A stretch of DNA of 64,000 nt from Chrysoperla carnea (taxonomy: Eukaryota > Arthropoda > Insecta > Neuroptera > Chrysopidae), in NCBI RefSeq assembly GCF_905475395.1, contig NC_058342.1:27128640-27192639 (forward strand). The letters are read 5' to 3'. A program made the position numbers and the translations under genes. The notes beneath the pieces are model-generated. The model worked only from the letters and a program-made list of their open reading frames with translations, was not told the origin of the DNA and did not search any database. This document shows positions 1-8,076 of the stretch, one piece after another; the first letter of the stretch is position 1, and every line of letters starts with the position of its first letter.

Positions 1-1088
1 ATCATTTTCATTATTTTGGTATCGAAATACCTTCAATAATTACATAAATTTGATTATTAGAGATGTTAAAAGCTATCTAAATTAAAATAATTAATTTACA
101 GATTTAAACTTTTTAGTGTACTGTAAAATGGTCTCGAACAAAAATATGTCTAGCTCTATTCTAGGTCTATAAATAAATATCTTCGTTCCATATTATTTTC
201 AAAACTATATTAAAACCATATGACCAAAAAACCACCAGCTCTCCAGCCATTTAGTCACTAGTACTATACTGTAGTATAGTATACTGCACCAACAAAGCTA
301 GGATAGCAAACAGTGACTGAAGGTAGCAAACAATAAAGCTGATAGTATGAGTAGCTGTGGAGTTATAAGTATAGATAAATCCTGACAAATCTCGTTGATT
401 AAGTTTAGTTTTATCTTCAAAGCTTTGTTTTATTGTTTCATCTGTGTAGTTTTTTTTTTCTGCTAAATTTATTATTTTTTGTTTTTTTGCATGCTCTTAT
501 TTCTCATTCTGATGTCAAAGAAAACTCCTTCTTTGCTTAGGTTACTACAATCATGCGGCTTTTTTTGTTTCTATGAATTCATAAATACATTTTTACAGAA
601 AGGAATTTTTTTTTCTTTTTATAAAATAACCTGTGTCGAACCTAGTAAAGATAGTGAATGACTTCCAATCCCCCTTTCTAGCCATATTCTAACTTTAAAT
701 TAACAATGAGAATTCATGATAATGAAAGTTTAATTCTCATCATCTTTCACTCAATTTACAGGATGATTCTTTTATAGAGGTTTACGTCTTTAAGTTGGCA
801 ACACTTTTTTACTGTAATTGCTTTGTGTTTAGTTTGGTTTAACATGGTTTAACAATTTGTTTGCAATTTTTTGCTTTTTCCTTACAGGCGTTTAATTATT
901 TTTGTTATATTCAAATTTTAAAAATATCATTCATACTGGAAAACCCAACTATTTATATTTCTCAATTTTTTATCTACGGAAACACTCATGTAATGATACT
1001 TCTTTTTTCAATTGCTGTACTGATAATTCTTTAGAAAAAAGAACTTTTTCTCAACTGTATGACCCTGTATTGTTTTCTCAACTGTATG
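1..1088. other. Left host flank of viral insert, no gene seen
   Basis: AT-rich sequence with no convincing coding exon; the short open frames have no recognisable domain. It holds a remnant of a transposase-type element near 774-850 and an imperfect CTATAC/GTATAG hairpin near 260-285. Its main value is as the pre-integration flank of the viral insert that begins at about 1089. Confidence 0.5.
774..850 (+). mobile_element. 5' remnant of DDE transposon related to the 59.4-kb copy
   Basis: About 75 bp (tagaggtttacgtctttaag, then ttggcaacac and the ttgtgtttagtttggttt block) matches the 5' end of the internally deleted transposase element at 59413-59772. No coding part remains here. Confidence 0.4.
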
Positions 1089-1102
1089 ACTTGTATTGTT
1101 TT
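1050..1102. repeat. 27-bp tandem duplication at the left virus-host junction
   Basis: Two tandem units, 1050-1076 and 1077-1102, each have a host-like half (ctcaactgtatgac) followed by a half that matches the viral edge (tgtattgtttt). The second unit runs into the viral NS sequence. The host-virus boundary itself has therefore been duplicated, which fits error-prone end joining with a template switch. Confidence 0.6.
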
Positions 1103-1366
1103 GGCTATTATTCGTTTGACTTGAAGTTCCGGGCTCAACTTCTTTAAAGTTGTTAAGGATTTCTTCCAAAAGTTCTGGAAATCACTTGGACTATCAAATA
1201 CTCTTCCAAAACATGTTGGTAAAAACCAACATAAGAATACACGAAACATACCGTCCAATTCAGGTGTATCCACACGATCAATCGTCAATTCCATTAATGA
1301 TTCGCTTCGTTCACTGTTTTCTTCGTGTGTTGTTTTTTGTTTTTTAGTTGGTGGTTCATCTGCCAT
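1089..1366 (-). pseudogene. Truncated second copy of the NS gene 5' end
   Basis: This leftward frame starts with ATG at 1366, inside the left hairpin arm. It encodes a lysine-rich, acidic N-terminus and then the same residues as the 5' part of the NS2-like frame at 4150-5058. After about 90 codons it runs into host DNA at 1089. It keeps the viral start codon and the promoter in the hairpin but has lost the rest of the gene. The start of the 513-codon NS1 frame is also present here, at about 1169, and is likewise cut. The complete NS body at 3344-5058 has the opposite defect: it lacks the hairpin promoter and the first codons. Confidence 0.8.
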
Positions 1367-1432
1367 TTTTGCACTTTTAATTGTTACTGATTCACTGTAT
1401 AGTCAACTATACTTGCTGCTGCTACTCTTTTC

Positions 1433-1440
1433 TATTTATA
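1433..1440 (-). promoter_or_regulatory. TATA box for leftward NS transcription
   Basis: TATAAATA in the left ITR arm, mirror of the box at 1771-1778, about 70 bp upstream of the NS start codon at 1366. It drives only the truncated NS copy; the long NS1 copy at 3344-4885 has no such box next to it. Confidence 0.6.
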
Positions 1441-1770
1441 TGATTTTTTCCAGCTATTTTTAATGAAAATTTTTATAATTTCCCTACCTATACCGTCACC
1501 GCCGCACCCGAGACGGGTTTGACTTGTTGTTGTGTTTTTCTTTTAACCTTGTACACGTGTTTTTCTTTTAACCTTGAAGAAACCGGTTGATCGGCCGGCT
1601 GCGGCCATGGCCATGATCAGAACCATAGTTTCTTCAAGGTTAAAAGAAAAACACGTGTACAAGGTTAAAAGAAAAACACAACAACAAGTCAAACCCGTCT
1701 CGGGTGCGGCGGTGACGGTATAGGTAGGGAAATTATAAAAATTTTCATTAAAAATAGCTGGAAAAAATCA

Positions 1771-1778
1771 TATAAATA
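1771..1778 (+). promoter_or_regulatory. TATA box for rightward capsid transcription
   Basis: TATAAATA in the right ITR arm, 67 bp upstream of the capsid start codon at 1845. A TCAGTA initiator-like match lies at 1821. It is identical to the leftward box because it lies in the inverted repeat. Confidence 0.6.
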
Positions 1779-1844
1779 GAAAAGAGTAGCAGCAGCAAGT
1801 ATAGTTGACTATACAGTGAATCAGTAACAATTAAAAGTGCAAAA

Positions 1845-2837
1845 ATGGCAGATGAAAATTTTATTTTAGTATAAAATATAAATTTAGAAAATTTTAATGC
1901 AAAAGTAACTGCTGTACGTGTAAAAGTTACCCCTGTTGGATCACAATGTTGCTTTACTACGAATGCAACCAATGCTGCCTGGACAAATTCAACACAAACT
2001 TTGTTTGGAATACATTCTATTGGTTTAAATAGAACTGGGTTTGTTAAGGCAAATAAAGTTAAATCACGCAAAGCAGCAAGTCCTATGGAGATTGAATCCG
2101 TAGAAGTTGTGACACCTTCAGATTGGAATAGATTATTTGCAACCGAAAATGATTCTGTTCATTTACCATCAACTTTTGGTGTTATACGTTCGTTGCCATG
2201 GTATACCTCAGTTTTTCAACCTTCAACAGAATATTTCTCTAATGTTGGAACATTCGATTTGTCGAAGTATGTTACTATGTGGGAATTTTCTGGTCATGTT
2301 AAAAAACCTATTATTAATTATGAATATAAGACCGTTAATGGATATATTAAACATAAAAAAATGGTCCATAATTTGGTTCAAGCTTCAAAAAAAATTCATT
2401 TAAATATTCAACCAACTGCTGTTTGTGAAATAACTGGTACAGGTGATAATGTAGACATAGCTAAATCTAGTTCTGTTTATTTAAGATCACGTGAATATCA
2501 AAGTTACAACGAGACTTTCATTGATGATATGTTCCAAGGAATGATGAATGAAACTTCTTCGATGAATGTTTTACAACCTTCTGTTCATTTTGGTGTGTTG
2601 GCCTGTCAAGCAAATGCACCTGATGATGGTTTAAGTGTACCCCCCGAATTTGTAAATGTTTCTGCGATTTGGCAAATTGATTCCGAAATAGATATAGAAT
2701 GGGACATTAATTGTGTAATGCAACGTGATCCTAATTTGGGAATGTATCAACAAAGTGTACATAATACTGGTAGTTATAAAGTGTCTAATTATTATAATTA
2801 TCCTTCTGTTTTCGGAGCTTTAAACTACACGACGTAG
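1845..2837 (+). pseudogene. Densovirus capsid (VP), main frame, one early stop
   Basis: ATG at 1845 lies in the ITR arm. After nine codons the frame meets TAA at 1872-1874, then stays open to the double stop at 2835-2840, about 320 codons. The stop lies in a 33-nt in-frame segment bounded by a 10-bp direct repeat (GAAAATTTTA at 1854 and 1887), so it looks like a small duplication or insertion in an otherwise intact frame. The first later Met codon in frame is at 2094. The character (a VRVKVTPVG strand, Asn/Thr-rich loops, a QPSVHFGVLA segment) fits a densovirus VP4-type jelly-roll capsid. I see no phospholipase A2-like N-terminal region, which many larger densovirus VP1 proteins have. The frame ends in a -1 frameshift signal at 2819-2877 that leads into the overlapping frame at 2798-3283. 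Assignment to capsid is by position and character, not by search. Confidence 0.72.
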
Positions 2838-3283
2838 TAGATGATGGTAATACTACGGAACAAAATGAACCATTACCTGAAGAGCATAGTACCTCAGTTC
2901 CTGTTATGGATACAAGCACAGGTGATGAATCTATGGTTACTGTTCAACCATCGACACCAGATCAGACAAGGACAACTGTAACTACTGATACAGATAGTGA
3001 TGCTCTTTCTCCTATTACAGCACCCGAAAGTAGATCCCGTATTACGAATGTTGTAGTTTATTTTAAGGGTGATTCTAGCGATTTAAAATCGCAAAAAAAT
3101 TTACGTTTTCAATATACAAACGTTAAATTTTATGGATGGACAAAGTTACATATAAATCAGCGTTCATACTTAACTCGTATATCTGAAGATGGTCGTTATG
3201 CTGTTAAATTTGGACTACATCGCCAGCTACCTAATGCCTATTATTTAAGTGAATATAATTTAACATTTTATACAAAAACATAA
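2798..3283 (+). CDS. Capsid C-terminal extension in the -1 frame
   Basis: Open from 2798 to TAA at 3281-3283 in the frame -1 to the capsid; the two overlap by 40 nt. It encodes an acidic Ser/Thr/Asp-rich linker of roughly 70 residues, then a compact domain of about 80 residues rich in aromatic and basic residues (VVVYFKGDSS, NVKFYGWTKLH, LPNAYYLSEYNL). The first ATG is at 2906, with no promoter or ribosome-entry feature that I can see, so entry by frameshifting from the capsid fits better than independent initiation. The likely product would be a minor capsid protein carrying an exposed tail, in the way some other viruses use readthrough or frameshift tails. Alternative: a single-base indel has split what was one frame. 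Confidence 0.65.
   Translation, partial: LSFCFRSFKLHDVVDDGNTTEQNEPLPEEHSTSVPVMDTSTGDESMVTVQPSTPDQTRTTVTTDTDSDALSPITAPESRSRITNVVVYFKGDSSDLKSQKNLRFQYTNVKFYGWTKLHINQRSYLTRISEDGRYAVKFGLHRQLPNAYYLSEYNLTFYTKT
2819..2877 (+). promoter_or_regulatory. -1 ribosomal frameshift signal with H-type pseudoknot
   Basis: The slippery heptamer TTTAAAC at 2819-2825 is phased as T TTA AAC in the capsid frame. The spacer is 7 nt (2826-2832). Stem 1 is a perfect 7 bp: CGTAGTA (2833-2839) with TACTACG (2851-2857). Stem 2 is 5 bp: GGTAA (2846-2850), abutting stem 1, with TTACC (2873-2877). Loop 1 is 6 nt and loop 3 is 15 nt. A -1 slip reads straight into the frame open to 3283; without a slip, translation stops at 2835. 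Heptamer type, spacer length and topology all match known -1 frameshift elements. Activity is inferred. Confidence 0.8.
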
Positions 3284-3297
3284 TGTAATTTTAAAAA

Positions 3298-3334
3298 TTT
3301 ATTATAATAAAAAATACATATATATACAATAAAT
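3298..3334. terminator. Convergent poly(A) signals for VP and NS
   Basis: On the + strand, AATAAA lies at 3306-3311 and 3329-3334, downstream of the capsid stop. On the - strand, AATAAA lies at 3303-3298, just past the NS1 stop at 3344. The overlapping tail-to-tail signals are typical of ambisense densoviruses. Confidence 0.65.
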
Positions 3335-3343
3335 TGTTTTATT

Positions 3344-4885
3344 TTAAAAATCAAAATAGTTGTTTGTTATTCCAGCTTCTTCCAATAAATTATAAAATGC
3401 AATCGGCCATATTTGCTTTGTGTAAGTATGACTGAAATCTGGTATTTTCCATGTATATCGTACCATTCGATTAGAGAATTCTTCGTTGTTAGGAAAAGGA
3501 TCGTTATTACACGTGACAATAATTGGTGTTTTTTGAATTTGTGTTTGGTGTTGATATTTTACATTGGCTCCACACGGGTCTCCTGAGAATAATAATTTTA
3601 TATCTTCCAAATATTCTCTACTGAAATTTGGTTCGTCCCAAGTTAGTATTCGTCTGTCAGTACAGTCATCCAATGGGAATGATGTATTTTTATTCATATT
3701 GTGTATTTGACCTTTTATTAATAAAAACGATGTAATGATGTGTACAAAATATGATTTCATAGCATTACTGGGACCTTTAATTAAAATTGTATTTTTTTTG
3801 CCATTTATTTTATTTAAAGTTTTATATAAATTTGTTAAAAAATCAGTATATGCGTCGTAATTATTGTCACATTGGAACAATAACAATCTTTTAAGTTTTT
3901 CGGTCGAGTCGGTTTCGTCGTAATAATACATATATTTTCTTCCGTCGTAACAATTGAAATTCGGATTGCTTGTTTTATAGAATTCATTAAACCATTCTAT
4001 TGTTTTATGCTGGAACTCTCTGTTAATTCTATTACAAGCAATCTGGAAGATTTTATGTTCTCGATTAATAGTTGACCATTTCGAATCTAAATATTCCACC
4101 GTTGCACATGTATTATTTATCGGACAAGTCGCTATGCTCAGCATAAATTTTACCAGTTCTTGAATTTTCGTTGTTCGTGGTGCACTTCTGGATCCTCCGT
4201 TATCTGTTTCGTCACTGTGCTCGTTAGTTCCAGAAACTTCTGAGAAATTTCTGTTGTTCCTGTTTCGTTCACGAAAAATTTCAGCTCTTGCCTCGCATGC
4301 ATCCAGTACTGCGATTTGTCGATTTTCGGATTTGTAACCACATGTAGTGGAATTGCACGCAGGTGGATAAAATAATCTGTCCCTTCTCGTTTCGGTGCCG
4401 TATACGTATCTAAATGATCGTGGTCTCTTATGCAAATACTCGTAGAGAGCATGGAGTCGTTCGTCTGTAACGTTGTAGGTTGCGATATTGGCGTTGTCGT
4501 TAGGTTTCGCAACATCGAATCCAGCGAGAATCCCGCACCTACATTGTTTTTTGTTGAAAGAGCAGTCGTGGACCGTGTGGATGTGTTCCCATCCACTTGT
4601 GTCGTGGACTGAGACCCACAAAATTTGTCCCATGTATCGGCTGACTCTTTTTTCCAACTCCTTAAGAATGTCACTAATTTCTCGTTTATTTCGGCATCGA
4701 AGTATTCTGTGCAAAATAAATGGTCTTCTAGACATTTCTTCTCTAAATTTGCCCATCCATCTACAGTTTCCTTCGCTGGTAGGTCCGTCCATAAATTGTT
4801 CACCACTTGTATTGTTTTGGCTATTATTCGTTTGACTTGAAGTTCCGGGCTCAACTTCTTTAAAGTTGTTAAGGATTTCTTCCAA
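3344..4885 (-). CDS. Densovirus NS1 replication initiator (HUH nickase, SF3 helicase)
   Basis: An intact 513-codon frame. Residues about 100-115 carry the HUH-type metal-binding motif (HIHTVHDC, followed by a CRC cluster), and a tyrosine-containing segment further on could supply the nicking Tyr. The C-terminal part is an SF3 helicase: a Walker A-like loop GPSNAMKS near residue 369, then RILTWDEP (Walker B), a GANVKYQ loop and PIIVTCNNDPF (motif C). In parvoviruses this protein nicks the terminal origin and unwinds DNA in the nucleus. The Walker A loop has Met where the second glycine of GxxxxGK[ST] is expected; this may be natural or a lesion. The start Met at 4885 is inside the duplicated region, so this copy is complete for this frame but separated from the ITR promoter. 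It overlaps the NS2-like frame over most of its 5' half. Confidence 0.9.
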   Translation of the reverse strand: MEEILNNFKEVEPGTSSQTNNSQNNTSGEQFMDGPTSEGNCRWMGKFREEMSRRPFILHRILRCRNKREISDILKELEKRVSRYMGQILWVSVHDTSGWEHIHTVHDCSFNKKQCRCGILAGFDVAKPNDNANIATYNVTDERLHALYEYLHKRPRSFRYVYGTETRRDRLFYPPACNSTTCGYKSENRQIAVLDACEARAEIFRERNRNNRNFSEVSGTNEHSDETDNGGSRSAPRTTKIQELVKFMLSIATCPINNTCATVEYLDSKWSTINREHKIFQIACNRINREFQHKTIEWFNEFYKTSNPNFNCYDGRKYMYYYDETDSTEKLKRLLLFQCDNNYDAYTDFLTNLYKTLNKINGKKNTILIKGPSNAMKSYFVHIITSFLLIKGQIHNMNKNTSFPLDDCTDRRILTWDEPNFSREYLEDIKLLFSGDPCGANVKYQHQTQIQKTPIIVTCNNDPFPNNEEFSNRMVRYTWKIPDFSHTYTKQIWPIAFYNLLEEAGITNNYFDF

Positions 4886-5058
4886 AAGTTCTGGAAATCA
4901 CTTGGACTATCAAATACTCTTCCAAAACATGTTGGTAAAAACCAACATAAGAATACACGAAACATACCGTCCAATTCAGGTGTATCCACACGATCAATCG
5001 TCAATTCCATTAATGATTCGCTTCGTTCACTGTTTTCTTCGTGTGTTGTTTTTTGTTT
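4150..5058 (-). CDS. NS2-like overlapping frame, 5'-truncated
   Basis: A second NS frame, open from the insert edge at 5058 to a stop at 4150-4152. The first Met left in this copy is at 5010 (286 codons). Comparison with the other copy (1366 leftward) shows that the viral start lies further upstream in the ITR and that only the first few codons are missing here. It overlaps the 5' half of NS1 in another frame, as NS2/NS3 do in ambisense densoviruses. I recognise no catalytic motif. The C-terminal part is rich in Thr and charged residues and reads as the shadow-partner of the HUH domain; retention of two long overlapping frames supports both being real. Confidence 0.65.
   Translation of the reverse strand, partial: KQKTTHEENSERSESLMELTIDRVDTPELDGMFRVFLCWFLPTCFGRVFDSPSDFQNFWKKSLTTLKKLSPELQVKRIIAKTIQVVNNLWTDLPAKETVDGWANLEKKCLEDHLFCTEYFDAEINEKLVTFLRSWKKESADTWDKFCGSQSTTQVDGNTSTRSTTALSTKNNVGAGFSLDSMLRNLTTTPISQPTTLQTNDSMLSTSICIRDHDHLDTYTAPKREGTDYFIHLRAIPLHVVTNPKIDKSQYWMHARQELKFFVNETGTTEISQKFLELTSTVTKQITEDPEVHHEQRKFKNW
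4805..5058. repeat. Direct duplicate of 1089-1342
   Basis: 254 bp with no difference from 1089-1342, same orientation, offset exactly 3716. It marks the redundant part of the permuted viral unit. The identity ends at the host boundary on the right (5059) and at 1343 in the left copy, where the left copy continues into the ITR. Confidence 0.92.
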
Positions 5059-5252
5059 GTTATATATCTAAATTTTTATTTTAGATGAAATTTTTATTTT
5101 ACTTTTGCATTTTTTTTTAGAAAAAAAAATTTACAAAATTGTTCCTTATCAGAGATCGTATCCGCATTCAATAAATTTGAGAAATTTTACTGAATTAAAA
5201 TACTAATTTATTTTTGCGTCGAACTTTAAAAGTTATTGTGTGAAAACAAAGG

Positions 5253-5640
5253 TAATTTTATTGAAATCGTTGTAGAAAGGGAGTATATAAAAAAAAGTGT
5301 GCGTTCTACAATGTTAATTTTATTTAAATCGTTGTAGAATGGAAGTATATAAAAAAAAAGTGTGCGTTCTACACTAACAACTTGCACTTGCACTTACCTT
5401 GACTAACAATTGTGACCATGTAGATAACAAGAAGACACATGTGATTACGATGTGTATCCCGTTGTGTTGGTAATATTCTGATGGTATTATCCGTTGCACG
5501 ACGTCGCACAAGAATTGACCGCACTGACCATACTCCACCACTGTTGTAATTGGTCAACAACATTTTTGTAAAATATAACTAAAATAGTTTCAATAAATAT
5601 CTCTCTTAATTATTTACAATGTTCTTATGTTCTTGTCTTT
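5253..5640 (+). repeat. Tandem TATA-box repeats, possible solo LTR
   Basis: Two units of about 62 bp (around 5253-5313 and 5314-5373), each with gttgtagaa, a gtatataaaa box and gtgtgcgttctaca; the TTGTAGAA and TTCTACAA parts of a unit are inverted. A single AATAAA follows at 5592-5597. TATA box to poly(A) signal within about 250 bp resembles the U3-R part of an LTR, but I cannot define TG...CA ends or a target duplication. It lies about 200 bp right of the viral insert. Confidence 0.35.
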
Positions 5641-5745
5641 CACATTCACACACCACTTTCTGTCTTCTTTCTTTTTATTCAATTAAAGCACTCACTGTTT
5701 TTTTTTTTAGAAAATCTGTAAAGAAACAATTGCGATTAATATAAC

Positions 5746-6462
5746 GGGTGTCCTTGGTTTAAGCAATCACCGCCAATATTTCATCAGAGGAATTTTCAAA
5801 AATAAGCAGGGTCACTTTGACGACCTCTTCGATTTGAGATCCGTTGATGCCAAAGCACTGTATCTATTCTTAAACAGCTCCAAATGGTTCATGGAGTAGT
5901 GTCCCGAGATGTACCAGCTCCCTTTTTCAATATCACAATGGACGCTATAGTCAAATAGTGTCTCACATCAGGACAGCTACTATAACTTAACCTAACATAA
6001 TTAGACCCTGTTCACGATGCTCTGGTAATAGGAACCTAGTTTCTTAAACTTTGATGGTGAGTTTGTATTCTTGGCTTACTACTCCTGTCTTCACACAAAG
6101 CTGAAGCGGTTTACATGATAATAGGAATAATTAAGCCAGGATAATTCCAGTAGCATAAGAGTCAAAACATTCCGGAAAAAATTGGCATCCTTTCACAGAA
6201 AGAAAAGATACCAAAATTTATGTCAAATTATATTAGACGAATTGAAAAGCCTTGCCAAAATTTCTAAAAAAGTGCATTTTGACAAGGCTGGATTGCTAGA
6301 AGCTAAAAAGCTAACACAGTCTGAAGGTCCAAATTTAAATTTAATATCTCCATCAGATGTGACCTTTCGATTCCAAAAAGTTTCACAATCATTATTTTTT
6401 TTGGATTAGTGACTTTTCTGGTTAAATATTGGCGGTGGTAAATTAAAATGAACACCCAATAT
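5746..6462. mobile_element. MITE with GGGTGT ends, hosting a LINE fragment
   Basis: The left end (gggtgtcc ... accgccaatatttcat) and the right end read in reverse (gggtgttc ... accgccaatatttaac) form inverted ends of about 38 bp. AATATAA flanks both sides as a likely target duplication. The interior includes a LINE 3' end (5800-5995) and a 75-codon open frame (6182-6409) with no recognised domain. Confidence 0.55.
5800..5995 (+). mobile_element. 3' end of a non-LTR retrotransposon
   Basis: Plus-strand reading gives the C-terminal pattern of R1/Jockey/LOA-type reverse transcriptase proteins: a DLFDLRSVDAKAL stretch, then LYLFLNSSKWFME and a stop, followed by a 3' UTR ending in taacctaacata. 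Related ends occur at 29744-29846, 35021-35412 and 47147-47412. The copy is 5'-truncated and dead. Confidence 0.65.
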
Positions 6463-8076
6463 AAAAAGGATATTTAAATCCTTACACAAATTCAATGATA
6501 CAATTTATTGAATAAATTTGTCTTTGTGTCCTGAAATAGGAATTTATTATTGCCTAATCTTTAATGATGATTGTTCAAAACTATGCTTACTTTTAAGGAA
6601 AATTCATCAAACCTCATGTTTCGACGAAGTTTTTTTATTGTCTGATCATTTACTGAATCAGTTCACGAAATAAGCCAATGAAAATCAAGTAATACACGGT
6701 AAGTAGCCCAAACTGGACACTTTTGATAAAAGAAGTTTAATAATTTACATTGCTTTCAATGTCGCATGATGATGAGCCCAATCAGCCAATAAGGTGGATC
6801 AGACAGTACACTACTAACCTTAATTTCTAAAAATAATAAATATTTGTCTTTTGATTCTGTCCGTCTTGGCGGATTAAAATTTTCATAATTTTTATCTTTT
6901 CAGTTGAAATATTTACAAAATTATTCGTTTGACTATTTTTTGTAATTTTAATGTCATATATGAGATTTACAGTCAAACATGGTTAAGAGAGAATTGAAGG
7001 GACAGGAAAGGTTCCTCAATTCTATTAATTACTTCTCACCTAGAGAGGTATATTAATAATATTCAAAATATTTAGTTATAAACATATATAATATATTGTG
7101 TGCAAGTGCTGCTTATAAATTTGATAATATAGATATCTTTCTTCAATCAATACTCTAACTACAGTCGTCTCTGTTTCTTCAAATGATGGATCTTCTATGA
7201 ACTCATAATTAAATTAAAATTTTGTTTTTATATAATCGGCAAAGTTATATTTTTATGGTATTATAATAAACTACATGATTGTCTAAATATTTTAGATAGT
7301 TTTTTATCACACTCTCCAGATTTTTTGATATAGAAATATCCAATTGAAAAGAATAACCTATATGATTAATCATTTTTTTCAGCCAACTTTTAACGATAAA
7401 AAAATTAATAAAAAGCCCGATGACCTAGGAATTTTTTGTAATTTTTGGATACTTTGTTAATCAAAAAATGTATTTATAAGGTTTTATTGAAATCCCTAGT
7501 ATTATTCAATTCTTGCATATCTTCTTAGATTGCTTAATTTAACTATAAGGGAAAGCCTTTTATCTAAATATCTTGATACCGGGACAGAAATCAAGTTCTT
7601 TTTTCTACCATGACATCGAAATATTACCTAACGATTTGCCTCTTCAGAGCTTTATAATTCCAATAAATTTTACCATTGAATTCAACAAACAAAATTATTT
7701 ATAATCGCAATTATAATAAATATAAATGAAATAATTTAATTTTAATGAACAGTTTTTGAATAACCAATAGGGCCCAAAATAACATATTTATCCTATTGGG
7801 TCTTTCACACCAGCTCATATTAAATGAAAATTTATTTGCATATTGCATTTATGCAAACACATTGGAAAAGTTTTCCTATAGAATGCTAATAAAATTATTT
7901 GTGTCTATTACATATGGGAATTACCGTGGCAATGTTTATATTCCTCCCATATTTTGCCAACACATAACAGGATACAATATATATTTATTAGTATTTTAAA
8001 ATTAGCAAATAATATTATTAATAGTCATCAACTTTTTGAATAATATATATGTATATATTTATTTATTTATTTTGAA
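6463..8076. other. AT-rich spacer, no gene seen
   Basis: No exon, RNA gene or clear element boundary. A TACAGTCAAACATGG match at about 6970 resembles the end of the TA-target MITE at 58452-58844, but I could not find its partner end. Confidence 0.4.

Larger units (their letters stand above)
1355..1856. repeat. Densovirus terminal hairpin (ITR), internal in the insert
   Basis: A 229-bp inverted repeat: arm 1355-1583 pairs with 1628-1856 around a 44-nt GC-rich loop rich in GGCC steps. Every position pairs with 3211 minus itself, with no indel seen. It carries a TATA box in each arm and ends with ATGGCAGATGAA on each side, so both divergent viral frames take their first four codons from the repeat. 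In a linear parvovirus such repeats are the replication origins at the ends. Here the structure joins the capsid end to the NS end, as at a concatemer or circle junction. Confidence 0.9.
1089..5058. other. Endogenous ambisense densovirus, permuted head-to-tail insert
   Basis: Convergent viral frames (capsid rightward 1845-3283, NS leftward 5058-3344) meet at overlapping poly(A) signals. A terminal hairpin lies inside the insert at 1355-1856, and the NS 5' end is present twice: 1089-1342 and 4805-5058, identical and in the same orientation. The repeat distance gives a unit of 3716 bp. This is the structure expected if a circular or concatemeric viral form opened inside the NS gene and integrated at slightly more than one unit. 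Both edges adjoin unrelated AT-rich sequence with transposon remnants, so it is integrated and not a free genome. The absence of differences between duplicated parts argues for a recent event. Family assignment rests on the HUH and SF3 helicase motifs of NS1, the ambisense layout and the inverted terminal repeats. Confidence 0.88.

Noticed and set aside
2906-3283. Independent small viral gene starting at ATG 2906
   Set aside because: The frame is open back to 2798 and is entered exactly by the -1 frameshift site; no promoter or separate start context is visible.
1089-5058. Free exogenous virus assembled into the contig
   Set aside because: Both edges join AT-rich sequence with transposon remnants and the left junction has its own duplication. 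Not fully excluded without spanning reads.
6970-7170. Complete TA-target MITE
   Set aside because: Only the left end CAGTCAAACATGG-like match was found; no convincing right end.
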